DNA of 64,000 nt, from the NCBI GenBank assembly GCA_965217125.1, contig OZ244244.1, positions 186,001 through 250,000 of the forward strand, given 5' to 3'. The notes beneath the pieces were generated by a model. It was not told the origin of the DNA. It saw nothing but the letters and a program-made list of their open reading frames with translations, and did no database searches. The translations under genes were made by a program, and so were the position numbers. The stretch comes from JAAOIF01 sp965217125 (GTDB lineage: Bacteria > Pseudomonadota > Gammaproteobacteria > PS1 > Pseudothioglobaceae). Below are positions 1-8,470 of the stretch, in pieces (the stretch's first letter is position 1; every line of letters begins with the position of its first letter).

Positions 1-806
1 ATCATACCTGCTTCTAAAACCTCAGGAGATACTTTTTTAAGCCCTAATAAAGTTAGGCGAATCATAGGAGGCATGGCAAAAATTATAGTTGCTATTGCAC
101 CTGCATGATCTCCAATACCAAAAAACACAACAACCGGCACTAAATAAGAAAAATGTGGCATGGTTTGCGCTATATTTAGTAAAGGCATTAATGCAACTTC
201 TATGGTGCGATTTTTATAGGCTAATACCCCAAAAACAACCCCCAAAATAGCAGCAACAGGCGCTGCGATTAATACAAATGAAAGTGTTTCCATTGCAGGC
301 TCCCATTGACCAAAAACAGCAATGTATATGGTTGTAAAACCCGCTAACATTGAAAGCCCTTTGCCTTTAAGTGCATAACCTAAAATAAATGCCCCGCTAG
401 CAATAACAGTCCAAGGTAGTGACGGCCATTTAGCCCATGAGTTTTTACTAACAAAATCCCAGCTGGTAAAAGCAACAATAGTTTTGACTCCACCCAAAAG
501 AATTTCACGAATAAATTCAATACAAAAAAGCACAGCGCGTGAAAAACCTCTGGTAACTTCTTTAACTAATGCAGATTCTTCGTATATATCAAGTTCAGGG
601 TCATAAATCTGTATAGGCATAAATTCAAACATTAAGAATTCTGCTGAATTGTTAATAATAATTGGAATACTTGCAAATAAGGCAGGCAAGCGCCAAAAAA
701 TATTATCATTTGCAGGGTTAATAATAAAATATAATAATAAAAATACCAGCAATAATGTGGTAAATTGCACTAATTTAATATGCTCTGTTATTAGTTTATT
801 TTGCAT
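1..806 (-). CDS. ABC transporter permease, ProW/OpuAB type (3' part beyond window)
   Basis: Inner-membrane permease of a glycine-betaine/TMAO-type ABC importer. The reading frame opens at an ATG at 806 on the minus strand and is still open at base 1, so about 268 residues are visible and the C-terminus is missing. It begins 5 bases after the ATPase stop, so the two are cotranscribed. Hydrophobic stretches alternate with short loops, and the visible end reads MPPMIRLTLLGLKKVSPEVL, which resembles the EAA-type coupling loop of ProW-like permeases. The long N-terminal part, with a second hydrophobic block, also fits ProW. Because the transporter lies beside a TMAO demethylase, a TMAO-specific system (the permease of tmoXVW) is my inference; betaine or choline cannot be excluded from sequence. 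Confidence 0.85.
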   Translation of the reverse strand, partial: MQNKLITEHIKLVQFTTLLLVFLLLYFIINPANDNIFWRLPALFASIPIIINNSAEFLMFEFMPIQIYDPELDIYEESALVKEVTRGFSRAVLFCIEFIREILLGGVKTIVAFTSWDFVSKNSWAKWPSLPWTVIASGAFILGYALKGKGLSMLAGFTTIYIAVFGQWEPAMETLSFVLIAAPVAAILGVVFGVLAYKNRTIEVALMPLLNIAQTMPHFSYLVPVVVFFGIGDHAGAIATIIFAMPPMIRLTLLGLKKVSPEVLEAGM

Positions 807-811
807 CTTTA

Positions 812-1876
812 TTATTTATTGCCGTTTGATTTTATGGTATTTTTGTCACCAAACAATACATTAATAATTGTTTCGCAATTTAAAACCCCAACAATATTAT
901 CCTCATCATCAATTACCGGAACTGGTTTTACTTCAGTTAATACAGCTTGGGCAACTGTTTCAATAATTGCATCTTTTGATATTTTTAATTGGCTCATATC
1001 ATTTGTGGAAAGTGTGCCTATTTCATCCATAACTGATAAAACTTTTAATACTTTTTCTCTGGGGACTTCTCTTGTAAATTTACGCACATATTCTGTTGCT
1101 GGATTAAGCACAATATTAGCAGGTGTATCAATCTGCTCGATAATGCCATCCTTCATAATTGCAATCCTATCTGCTAAGCGTAAAGCTTCATCAAAATCAT
1201 GTGTTATAAATAAAATAGTTTTATTAAGAGATTCTTGCAAGCGTAAAAATTCATCTTGCATTTCTTTTCTAATAAGAGGGTCTAATGCTGAAAATGGCTC
1301 ATCTAAAAACCAAATATCAGGCTCGACAGCAAGTGACCTAGCAATACCAACTCGTTGCTGTTGGCCGCCAGATAATTGTCTTGGAAAATAATTTTCACGC
1401 CCATTAAGACCAACAAGATCAACCATATCCAGCGCTTTTTTCATACTACTTTTAGTGCTATTACCTTTTGTTTGTAGGGGAAAAGCAATATTTTCTAAAA
1501 CGGTTTTGTGTGGTAGCAAGGCAAAACTTTGAAATACCATACCCATTTTATTGCGTCTTAGGTTAATTAAATCTTTATTGTTCATTGACAATAAATCTTG
1601 CCCTTCTATAAAAATTTTCCCAGAAGTTGTGTCAGTTAATCTTGATATACAACGAAGTAGTGTTGATTTTCCTGAGCCAGATAAACCCATAACCACCAAC
1701 ATTTCACCGCGTTTAACTTCAAACGAAGCATCATTAACACCAACAACACAACCTGCTTCTTGGAATTTTGCTGCATCAACATTGCCAGCTGATTGTTTTA
1801 ACATTTTATGTGCATTATCGCCAAATATTTTATAAACAGATTGGCATTTAATAACAGGATGTTCTTCAATAGACAT
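812..1876 (-). CDS. ABC transporter ATP-binding protein, ProV/TmoV-like
   Basis: ATPase subunit of the quaternary-amine importer, 354 residues. Visible motifs are Walker A GLSGSGKST (about residues 64-72), the signature LSGGQQQRVG (about 168-177) and Walker B WFLDEP followed by the D-loop SALDP (about 189-200), then the switch histidine in LFITHD. The last 70 or so residues look like the regulatory CBS-type tail found in ProV/OpuAA, although shorter than a full CBS pair. It lies between the binding protein and the permease in a binding protein-ATPase-permease order. Upstream is a weak AAGG ribosome site. A hairpin separates it from the binding-protein gene and may lower its expression relative to that gene. 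Confidence 0.9.
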   Translation of the reverse strand: MSIEEHPVIKCQSVYKIFGDNAHKMLKQSAGNVDAAKFQEAGCVVGVNDASFEVKRGEMLVVMGLSGSGKSTLLRCISRLTDTTSGKIFIEGQDLLSMNNKDLINLRRNKMGMVFQSFALLPHKTVLENIAFPLQTKGNSTKSSMKKALDMVDLVGLNGRENYFPRQLSGGQQQRVGIARSLAVEPDIWFLDEPFSALDPLIRKEMQDEFLRLQESLNKTILFITHDFDEALRLADRIAIMKDGIIEQIDTPANIVLNPATEYVRKFTREVPREKVLKVLSVMDEIGTLSTNDMSQLKISKDAIIETVAQAVLTEVKPVPVIDDEDNIVGVLNCETIINVLFGDKNTIKSNGNK

Positions 1877-1979
1877 AGATAACCTTTATTTTTAAGATTT
1901 TTTTATAAATAGTTTTATTTTTTATCGCAAAATTATTTATAAAAAATCTTTAATTAGAGTAAATTAGATTACAATAAAA

Positions 1980-2009
1980 TATATACCCTTGTAAAAACAA
2001 GGGTATATA
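1980..2009 (-). promoter_or_regulatory. Intercistronic hairpin between binding protein and ATPase genes
   Basis: A perfect 13-bp stem (1980-1992 with 1997-2009, core ATACCCTTGT) closes a 4-base loop. On the minus strand it starts 10 bases after the tmoX-like stop codon and is followed by TTTT. It could act as a partial terminator or as an RNA-stabilising 3' structure, giving more binding protein than membrane components, as is common in binding-protein-dependent importers. The structure is seen directly; the role is inferred. Confidence 0.7.
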
Positions 2010-2019
2010 AATGGATGAT

Positions 2020-2964
2020 TTATTTTGTAAAAGCCATCCATACATCTTCATTGTCAGCTAACCATCTTTTAGCGGCATCTTTGTGAGATAATTTATTAAT
2101 ATCAACTAATGCAGCCATGCTACCAATGTTTTTAGTGGTAAATGACATTTTGCTAAATGCGGTGTAAGCTGCTGGCCATCTCTTAGGCATTTGGTAATTT
2201 GCTGCCTTTTTCAACCAACCTTTAGGAGAGCCACACTTGCCGTCTCCACCATCTACAATTCTACAACCATCATAAAAAGTTGGGAATTCAATGAAGTCAA
2301 AACCATCCGCATCTGTGAAATTAGGCGTCCAGTTAAAGGTAATAATACCACGACCTTCTTTTTTAGCAGAAGCTAACTCAGCCCAAATTGCATCAGCACC
2401 ACCTGCAAATTTAACCACATATTTGTCATCAAGTCCTAGCGCTTTAATACGATTAGGCATTAAATCACCATGCCAACTTTGAGGGCCTTCTAAAATACGA
2501 CCTTTGCCACCAGAATCAGCTGTTGCAAAAACTTTTTGACAATTTTTTAATGCTTTCCAATCTGGTAAGCCAGGGCATAAATTATTCTCAACTACATAAT
2601 GAGGAACTCCCAATTCTTCTAATGTTAATGCTGCATGTGTGCCCGCATCAATTAGACCGCCTTTAGCCATTGCATTATAAAATGACTTGCCAAAACTAGA
2701 TTGCCAAACTTCATGTGATATAGTTACATCACCATTACGAATTGACTCATATACTGCTTGACTATCAGCTGGAACATATTCAACATTATTACCCATATGC
2801 TCAAAAATTCCACCAATAACATACGCCATTACAACTTGACTTGACCAGTTATGTGTTGGTATAACAATAGGTTTACTTGAATCTTTAGCAACTGCTTGCA
2901 TTGATGCAAAAGCTAAAGTTGTCGTTAAAATTGCTGCTGCAATTTTATTTGTTACTCTTTTCAT
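2020..2964 (-). CDS. tmoX: Periplasmic TMAO/betaine-binding protein (TmoX/ProX-like)
   Basis: Substrate-binding protein of the importer, 314 residues from the chosen start. An upstream in-frame ATG at 2991 exists, but the ATG at 2964 has AAGGAG at 2971-2976 and begins a clean signal peptide (MKRVTNK, hydrophobic core, cleavage near AVA-KDS), so I prefer it. Several conserved-looking tryptophans (in HNWSSQ, EVWQSS, QSWHGD, IWAEL and FNWTPN) are candidates for the aromatic cage that holds a trimethylammonium or N-oxide head group in ProX/TmoX proteins. The gene follows tdm on the same strand, separated by a terminator-like hairpin. The TMAO assignment rests on that neighbour; glycine betaine is the alternative. 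Confidence 0.78.
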   Translation of the reverse strand: MKRVTNKIAAAILTTTLAFASMQAVAKDSSKPIVIPTHNWSSQVVMAYVIGGIFEHMGNNVEYVPADSQAVYESIRNGDVTISHEVWQSSFGKSFYNAMAKGGLIDAGTHAALTLEELGVPHYVVENNLCPGLPDWKALKNCQKVFATADSGGKGRILEGPQSWHGDLMPNRIKALGLDDKYVVKFAGGADAIWAELASAKKEGRGIITFNWTPNFTDADGFDFIEFPTFYDGCRIVDGGDGKCGSPKGWLKKAANYQMPKRWPAAYTAFSKMSFTTKNIGSMAALVDINKLSHKDAAKRWLADNEDVWMAFTK

Positions 2965-3001
2965 ATACTTCTCCTTATAATATATAAACATCTTACAAAA
3001 T

Positions 3002-3035
3002 AAAAAAACAATTATTAATCTCTAATAATTGTTTT
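3002..3035 (-). terminator. Intrinsic terminator between tdm and the binding-protein gene
   Basis: A perfect 13-bp stem (3005-3017 with 3023-3035, core ACAATTATTA) has a 5-base loop and, on the minus strand, runs into seven or more T residues (complement of 3002-3008). It lies 35 bases past the tdm stop and before the start of the binding-protein gene. It should end or attenuate tdm transcripts, so the transporter genes depend on read-through or their own promoter. Confidence 0.8.
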
Positions 3036-3069
3036 CTCGCTCTTTGATTTAATTAAAAATCAAATATCA

Positions 3070-5346
3070 TTACGCTCTAACCCTAGATTTTGTAGGGTCA
3101 TAGAACGGAAAATTAACAATAACAGCTGGAATACGCTTTTGATGGCCATCTAATTTACCAATTTCTACTTTAGTTCCAACGGCAGACGATGTAGCTGATA
3201 GCCTACATAGCGCTATATTTTTATTAAGTATCGGAGAGCGCGTGCCACTTGTTATAACTCCTATTTGCTGCCTACCAATATGAACACAATCTCCATGATT
3301 TGCTACCTCATTACTATGTATTTCTAAGCCTACTAATGCTTGTTGAGGATTTTCTTTGCGTTTTATCAAAGCGTCTTTGCCAATAAAATTCTCTTGTTTA
3401 GATTTAAGCGGCACAGTAAAGCCAATCCCCGCCTCAAAAGGATCTATTGTGTCATCAAACTCATAACCTGCAAAAACAAGCCCTGATTCTATGCGAAGCA
3501 TATCAAGCGCATCTAAACCTAATGGGGTTAAATTGTATTCCTTGCCAGCATCCCACACTTCTTGCCAAACAGCCTTAGCGTCTTTAGGGTGACAAAAAAC
3601 CTCATAACCAAGCTCGCCAGTATACCCTGTTCTTGAAACCATAATTGGAATACCTTTTTCGCTGTGTATGCGCGCTATAGAAAAACGAAACCATTTTAGC
3701 TCATCAATGGTTGCTTGAGTTTTATTAGTCCAAATAATTTTACCCAGAATATCTCTACTTTTAGGGCCTTGAACTGCAATATTATGTAGTTGGTCAGTAG
3801 AAGATTTAACCCATACTTGCATATTGTTTTTCTGTGCAAGCTCTCGTAACCATATACCACTATAATCACTACCACAAATCCATCTAAAATTATTCTCACA
3901 TAATCTAAATAAAGTGCCATCATCTATCATACAGCCATTTTCATAGCAAATGCCGGTATAAACTACTTGTCCAATTGCAAGTCTGCGCACATCACGAGTT
4001 AATGCTAATTGCATTAAATCTTGTGCATCTTGACCGTAAATTTCAAATTTTCTAAGTGGTGATAAATCCATAACCACAGCGCTTTTTCTACAAGCCCAAT
4101 ACTCATTAATAGCTCCATAATTAGTATAGTCTTGAGCAAGCCAATAACCGTTATATTCTGTAAAATTACGGGTGTGTTTTGCAGTTTGAATATGAAAACC
4201 TGTTTCTTTTGTCATAATAGGTATGGCCTCCGGGGTTGGTCTAAAAGCAATAGCTTGAGGGAAATTATTATTTTTGTCATATAAACGAACATAAATATCA
4301 GTTGGTTGCCAATTATTAGCTGGAGTAGTATCATCAGGGCAAGCACTGGTTACACAAACTAAATCAGTTAATGCTTTAAATAAAACATAATCTCCAGCCC
4401 TAGACCACGATACATCAGATGAAATAGTATGACATTCTTCAACTAAGGTATTAAAAAATAAATTAACCGTTACCCAGTTAAGTTTAGGTTTTATACCATA
4501 ATCTTTTAATGCTTTATTTATATTATCAGTGCAATTAATATGCCCAAAATAACCTCTATCATCGTAATATTTAGCATTACAAGATAGGGTAAAAGTATCG
4601 TGCCTACTTACCTTATCTTGGATAATTTTTAATAAAGGTTTAGAATCTTGATTGTAAAATTTATTATGCACCCCAGGATGCGGATAACTGGTGCTTACAA
4701 ATGTTCTGGTAACTGTTGGGTCTATGCCAAGTGCTTGTTTGTTCTCTATGTCTTTTTTATCAAATACTTGAAGATCAGAGCATTGATGCCCTTCTACATC
4801 AATAATTTGAATATATTCACCTGCTTTAACTGTATATGATACGGCTGTGGAGTTATTAATTAATATTTCTTTAATTGGTTTTGCTAATGGTTTTGGTAGG
4901 GTTGTTTGTTGATTTTTAGATATTTTTTTACGCGCAACATTTACTTGTAATACTGTAGCTGGGTCTTGTTTATCAACTTGCATTTTATCATTAGCAAATG
5001 CGCTCAAAAAACACAAGGCATCTTGTGCTGCTTTAAAGTTTGCTAAACTGCCCGCAGGATTATTAGCTGTGAATAACGAATTACTTTGTAATGTATTAGC
5101 ATTAATTTCATATTTATGGATTAATGTTTGTAATTGCTCATTTGCATCAAAATCTTTAACTTGATTATCATCAACCAAGCCAATAGTAGTTATATCCGCT
5201 TTCATTTGTTGGTCAAAAGCAAAAACAGTGCAAGGTTGATTTCCTTCAACATCTATTATATCAACGCTATCACCTTTACTTAGATTAAGCACTAAATTAT
5301 CGCCGCCGAAAAACTGGTAATTTTCTTGATTGTTATTATTTAACAT
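3070..5346 (-). CDS. tdm: Trimethylamine N-oxide demethylase (DUF1989 + GcvT-like)
   Basis: Probable cytoplasmic enzyme cleaving TMAO to dimethylamine and formaldehyde, the latter trapped on tetrahydrofolate. The 758 residues comprise a DUF1989 (urea-carboxylase-associated-like) module at about 160-373 and a GcvT aminomethyltransferase-like folate domain from about 393 to the end. This two-domain order is the described architecture of Tdm, and the length is close to the family's. Cysteines in EGHQCSD, LSCNAK, HINCTD and LVCVTSAC are candidate zinc ligands of the DUF1989 part. Residues 16-45 repeat the pattern of the DUF1989 entry strand (SVDIIDVEG against YIQIIDVEG), suggesting an internal duplication. 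Adjacent importer genes and the downstream methylamine pathway support the call. Another GcvT-type demethylase is the alternative. Confidence 0.85.
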   Translation of the reverse strand: MLNNNNQENYQFFGGDNLVLNLSKGDSVDIIDVEGNQPCTVFAFDQQMKADITTIGLVDDNQVKDFDANEQLQTLIHKYEINANTLQSNSLFTANNPAGSLANFKAAQDALCFLSAFANDKMQVDKQDPATVLQVNVARKKISKNQQTTLPKPLAKPIKEILINNSTAVSYTVKAGEYIQIIDVEGHQCSDLQVFDKKDIENKQALGIDPTVTRTFVSTSYPHPGVHNKFYNQDSKPLLKIIQDKVSRHDTFTLSCNAKYYDDRGYFGHINCTDNINKALKDYGIKPKLNWVTVNLFFNTLVEECHTISSDVSWSRAGDYVLFKALTDLVCVTSACPDDTTPANNWQPTDIYVRLYDKNNNFPQAIAFRPTPEAIPIMTKETGFHIQTAKHTRNFTEYNGYWLAQDYTNYGAINEYWACRKSAVVMDLSPLRKFEIYGQDAQDLMQLALTRDVRRLAIGQVVYTGICYENGCMIDDGTLFRLCENNFRWICGSDYSGIWLRELAQKNNMQVWVKSSTDQLHNIAVQGPKSRDILGKIIWTNKTQATIDELKWFRFSIARIHSEKGIPIMVSRTGYTGELGYEVFCHPKDAKAVWQEVWDAGKEYNLTPLGLDALDMLRIESGLVFAGYEFDDTIDPFEAGIGFTVPLKSKQENFIGKDALIKRKENPQQALVGLEIHSNEVANHGDCVHIGRQQIGVITSGTRSPILNKNIALCRLSATSSAVGTKVEIGKLDGHQKRIPAVIVNFPFYDPTKSRVRA

Positions 5347-5676
5347 ATATTTACTATCTTATAATTTATTAAAACCATTGATAAACTATACCATACTCTA
5401 ATAAAACTTTCGCATTTTTTTTAAAATACTTTTTTTAAAATACTTTTTTAAAATCTATTATTATGTGTGAGTAGGACTGTTAATTTTCAAAAAAACTCTA
5501 TTTTTAATAAAAACATTTTTAACTATATTTTTGTGTATATAATAGCGAACCATTGTATGGATTATAATTAGTCAAGAGTAAATATCTAACATTATTTTAA
5601 TAGGGCTAATAATCTTTATAAGGCATAAACTAAAGATTTACATTTTTATTTTTTTTTGATTTAATTAGGAGGTATT
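5347..5676. promoter_or_regulatory. Divergent intergenic region between tdm and amt
   Basis: This 330-base AT-rich gap must carry the promoters for the leftward tdm operon and the rightward amt operon. I see a short tandem repeat (three units of about TTTTTTAAAATAC at 5414-5453) and a candidate TATAAT -10 element at 5538-5543 facing amt with no convincing -35 box. The amt ribosome site AGGAGGT lies just before 5677. I do not see a gene or a recognisable operator. Confidence 0.4.
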
Positions 5677-7068
5677 ATGGAACAGCAACTATTAGAGTTA
5701 GTTGAAACTGTGAAGCAATTAACTGCAAGTACACAGGTAACTAACACCATGTTTGCAGAAATGTATTATTATGTAACAATAGCACTTATGATGATTATTC
5801 ACGCTGGCTTTTTATGCTATGAAATGGGAGCAACGCGTCAGAAAAATGTGCTTTCTTCTGGTATAAAAAATATCTTGGCGTTTGCCTTTGTTATCATAAC
5901 ATTTTATTTTTTCGGTTGGTGGGTATACTGGGCATTTCCTACAGGTGTAGGCTTATCAGTCGGCGCTGCTGGAATATCTGGTGCGGCATACGCTAATTCA
6001 ATTTCTTTAGCGTGGGGCGAAGCTGCACAGTATATGGGACCTAACATTGGCGATTGGGCATCTGGTGTTTTTTGGGGAGCATTTGCATTATTTGCTGCAA
6101 CCACTGCTTCTATTATGTCTGGGGCTCTTATTGAGCGTATCCAAACCGTTGGCTTTGTTATTCTTGCTATTGTTCTTGGATCGTTTGCTTGGGTTCTTGC
6201 AGCTGCTTGGGGTTGGCATGCTGATGGTTGGTTAGTCACTAATTTTGGAGTACACGACTTTGGGGCGGCTGGTTTGGTACATGCTGTTGCTGGTTTCTTT
6301 GCTTTGGGTGTTTTAATTAATTTAGGTCCGCGTATCGGTAAATTTAACGCTGATGGATCTGCCAATGATATTTTTGGTCACAACACGCCATTATCGATTA
6401 TCGGCTTGATGCTAATTCTTGTCGGTTTCTTTGGCTTTTTGATGGCTTGTATTATTTTACCTGGTGAAGCATGGAGTTGGTTTGCTGATAAAGGTGCTAC
6501 CATTTATGGCACTCCTATTACTCTGTCTTCTTTAGCTTTTAATATTGTTATTGCTATTTCTGGTGGTATTATTGGTGCTTGGATTATAACAAAAGATCCT
6601 TTCTGGATGATGTCAGGTGCTTTAGCTGGTATTATTGCTACCGCATCAGGGTTGGATATTTATTTCCCTGCACTTACATTTGTTATTGCCCTAAGTGCTG
6701 GTATTATTTTGCAACCGTGTGCTAGAGTTTTAGAACGATTTGGTATTGATGATGCCGTTGGTGCAGTAACGGTACATGGAACTATCGGTTTATACGGTGT
6801 AATATTATTAGGCATATTTGGTGCTGGTTATCCAAGTTTACAAGGTGCCGAAGGCGTGCCAACAATTTCCCTTTGGGGGCAAATTATTGGTGCATTTGTT
6901 TTCTTTCTGCTTGGTTTTATACCTGGTTATGTTGTGTCATGGATATTGAAAAAAATGAATATGTTACGCATTCCAAAAGATGTTGAACTAGCAGGTCTTG
7001 ATGTTGTTAAAGTACCGATTGGTGCATACCCTGAAGGTATAACAGAATCAAAAAAACCAAATAAATAA
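5677..7068 (+). CDS. amt: Amt-family ammonium/methylammonium transporter
   Basis: Inner-membrane channel of the Amt/Mep/Rh family, 463 residues with about eleven hydrophobic segments. The conserved twin-histidine positions are visible: HDFGAAGLVHA in the middle and VHGTIGLYG near the C-terminal third. The ribosome site AGGAGG precedes the ATG. It opens an operon-like run devoted to methylamine use, so methylammonium import or recapture of released ammonium is the likely job; the sequence alone does not distinguish the two. It lacks the long cytoplasmic tail of some Amt proteins and no GlnK gene lies beside it. A small membrane protein follows 15 bases after the stop. Confidence 0.93.
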   Translation: MEQQLLELVETVKQLTASTQVTNTMFAEMYYYVTIALMMIIHAGFLCYEMGATRQKNVLSSGIKNILAFAFVIITFYFFGWWVYWAFPTGVGLSVGAAGISGAAYANSISLAWGEAAQYMGPNIGDWASGVFWGAFALFAATTASIMSGALIERIQTVGFVILAIVLGSFAWVLAAAWGWHADGWLVTNFGVHDFGAAGLVHAVAGFFALGVLINLGPRIGKFNADGSANDIFGHNTPLSIIGLMLILVGFFGFLMACIILPGEAWSWFADKGATIYGTPITLSSLAFNIVIAISGGIIGAWIITKDPFWMMSGALAGIIATASGLDIYFPALTFVIALSAGIILQPCARVLERFGIDDAVGAVTVHGTIGLYGVILLGIFGAGYPSLQGAEGVPTISLWGQIIGAFVFFLLGFIPGYVVSWILKKMNMLRIPKDVELAGLDVVKVPIGAYPEGITESKKPNK

Positions 7069-7083
7069 ATAAAGGAGAATATT

Positions 7084-7263
7084 ATGGGATTTCCATTTGA
7101 TCAAGCAACTTGGGATGTAGTAACAGGTGCTATGTTTATGGGTTGGGGCGGTGCACTGCCCGGATTTTATACTTTTGTTGGAGTAGTTGCATGTATTGTA
7201 ATTCTTTGGATGGGTAATACATCTGAAAAAGTTAAGTATGAAAAATACACTAGCTCAAAATAA
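7084..7263 (+). CDS. Small single-span membrane protein following amt
   Basis: A 59-codon reading frame with a strong AAAGGAG ribosome site starts 15 bases after amt. It has a mixed N-terminus, a glycine-rich turn (GWGGALPG), one strongly hydrophobic helix (about residues 29-43) and a charged C-terminus with several lysines, so a single-pass inner-membrane protein is predicted. It lies between amt and an intrinsic terminator and is therefore cotranscribed with the channel only. I do not recognise a named family. Its position suggests an accessory subunit or regulator of the channel, which is inference. Confidence 0.75.
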   Translation: MGFPFDQATWDVVTGAMFMGWGGALPGFYTFVGVVACIVILWMGNTSEKVKYEKYTSSK

Positions 7264-7271
7264 ATAACCTT

Positions 7272-7310
7272 TTGCTGGGTGTGATTTGATCATGCCCAGC
7301 AATATTTTTA
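7272..7310 (+). terminator. Intrinsic terminator after amt and its small partner
   Basis: The arms TTGCTGGG (7272-7279) and CCCAGCAA (7295-7302) form an 8-bp stem, followed by TATTTTTAT. It lies 9 bases after the small-protein stop. The remaining 220 bases up to folD are AT-rich and presumably contain the folD promoter; I see no gene there. Confidence 0.75.
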
Positions 7311-7530
7311 TCTACGGGTTATTGGTATTAAGTTAGCATTTTAAACCGTATTAAAATAAATAATTATCAGCGCTTTTGTTAGTGTTGGTGTTTTTTTTTG
7401 AAATGATGTAAATTAGATAAAATGTTGCTGATTTTTGTTGAAAAACTTAGCAAAGTGCTATTTTTTTGCATTTCTAAAACAATTTTAATTTAGAAAGTTT
7501 TTAAGTATTAATTAAAAAAAAGGTATAAAT

Positions 7531-8373
7531 ATGATAATTGATGGTAAAAAAATCAGTGATGAGTTATGCACAAAAATTGCAAAAAAAGTTAATGGATTAA
7601 GTAGCAAACCCGGTTTAGTGGTTATTTTAGTGGGCGAAGATCCAGCATCTAAAGTATATGTTAATAAAAAACAAAATGCCTGTAAAAAAGTTGGATTTTA
7701 TTCTGAAAAAGTAGTTAATTCTGAGGATATTTCCGAGCAAGAATTACTTGCTCAAATTGAGAAATTTAATCAACAAGATAATATTGATGGTATTTTAGTG
7801 CAACTTCCACTGCCAAAACATATTAATCCTAAAACTGTTCTTGAAGCTATCAGCCCAGAAAAAGATGTCGATGGTTTTCATTGTAAAAATATAGGGAAGC
7901 TTGCTCAAAATCAACCATTTTTAAGACCTTGCACTCCAAAAGGTGTGATGACTTTGTTTGCGGTTAGTAATATAGATGTTGCAGGAAAGGATGTAATTAT
8001 GATAGGTGCATCACATATAGTTGGCAGGCCTATGGCTCTTGAACTATTTAATTCAGGTGCAACAGTTACTGTTTGTAATAGAAAAACTACAAATTTAATT
8101 GACAAAGTAAAAAGAGCAGATATTATTATTGTGGCTGTTGGTATTCCTTATTTTGTTAAAGCTGAATGGGTTAAAGAAAATGCAATAGTAATTGATATAG
8201 GTATTAATAGATTAGATAATGGTAAATTAGTTGGTGATGTTGATTTTGATGCCGTTAAAGAAAAAGCATCTTTTATTACCCCGGTGCCGGGAGGTGTTGG
8301 TCCGATGACTATAGCCAGTTTACTTGAAAATACTTTGATTTCTTATAAAAATAGAGCTTCTTTAAAAGACTAA
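7531..8373 (+). CDS. folD: Methylene-tetrahydrofolate dehydrogenase/cyclohydrolase
   Basis: Bifunctional cytosolic enzyme that oxidises 5,10-methylene-THF to methenyl-THF and hydrolyses it to 10-formyl-THF. The 280 residues match the usual length. Visible family motifs are the N-terminal YVNKKQ segment carrying the catalytic Tyr and Lys, QLPLPKH, the nucleotide loop GASHIVGRPM and the C-terminal PVPGGVGPMTIA. Beside tdm and the N-methylglutamate genes it would oxidise the methylene-THF they generate, yielding NADPH and formyl-THF for energy or biosynthesis. It is preceded by an AAAAGGT ribosome site and separated from mgdA by 97 bases, so it may have its own promoter. Confidence 0.96.
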   Translation: MIIDGKKISDELCTKIAKKVNGLSSKPGLVVILVGEDPASKVYVNKKQNACKKVGFYSEKVVNSEDISEQELLAQIEKFNQQDNIDGILVQLPLPKHINPKTVLEAISPEKDVDGFHCKNIGKLAQNQPFLRPCTPKGVMTLFAVSNIDVAGKDVIMIGASHIVGRPMALELFNSGATVTVCNRKTTNLIDKVKRADIIIVAVGIPYFVKAEWVKENAIVIDIGINRLDNGKLVGDVDFDAVKEKASFITPVPGGVGPMTIASLLENTLISYKNRASLKD

Positions 8374-8470
8374 TATGAATAGAGCTTACAAGATTTTTAA
8401 CTTTACTTAAACAAATAGTTTTTTATGATAGAATATGCAGAATTTACTTAATTTTAACAGAGATAACTAA

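Noticed and set aside
649..864. Small plus-strand frame overlapping the permease and ATPase genes
   Set aside because: It is antisense to the start of the permease gene, with no ribosome site or family likeness.
1..2964. Plain osmoprotectant ProVWX transporter
   Set aside because: It cannot be excluded by sequence, but the adjoining tdm gene makes TMAO the more economical substrate. No osmotic-stress genes are next to it.
2965..2991. Upstream start for the binding protein
   Set aside because: The extension MFIYYKEKY would disturb the signal peptide, and the ribosome site lies downstream of it.
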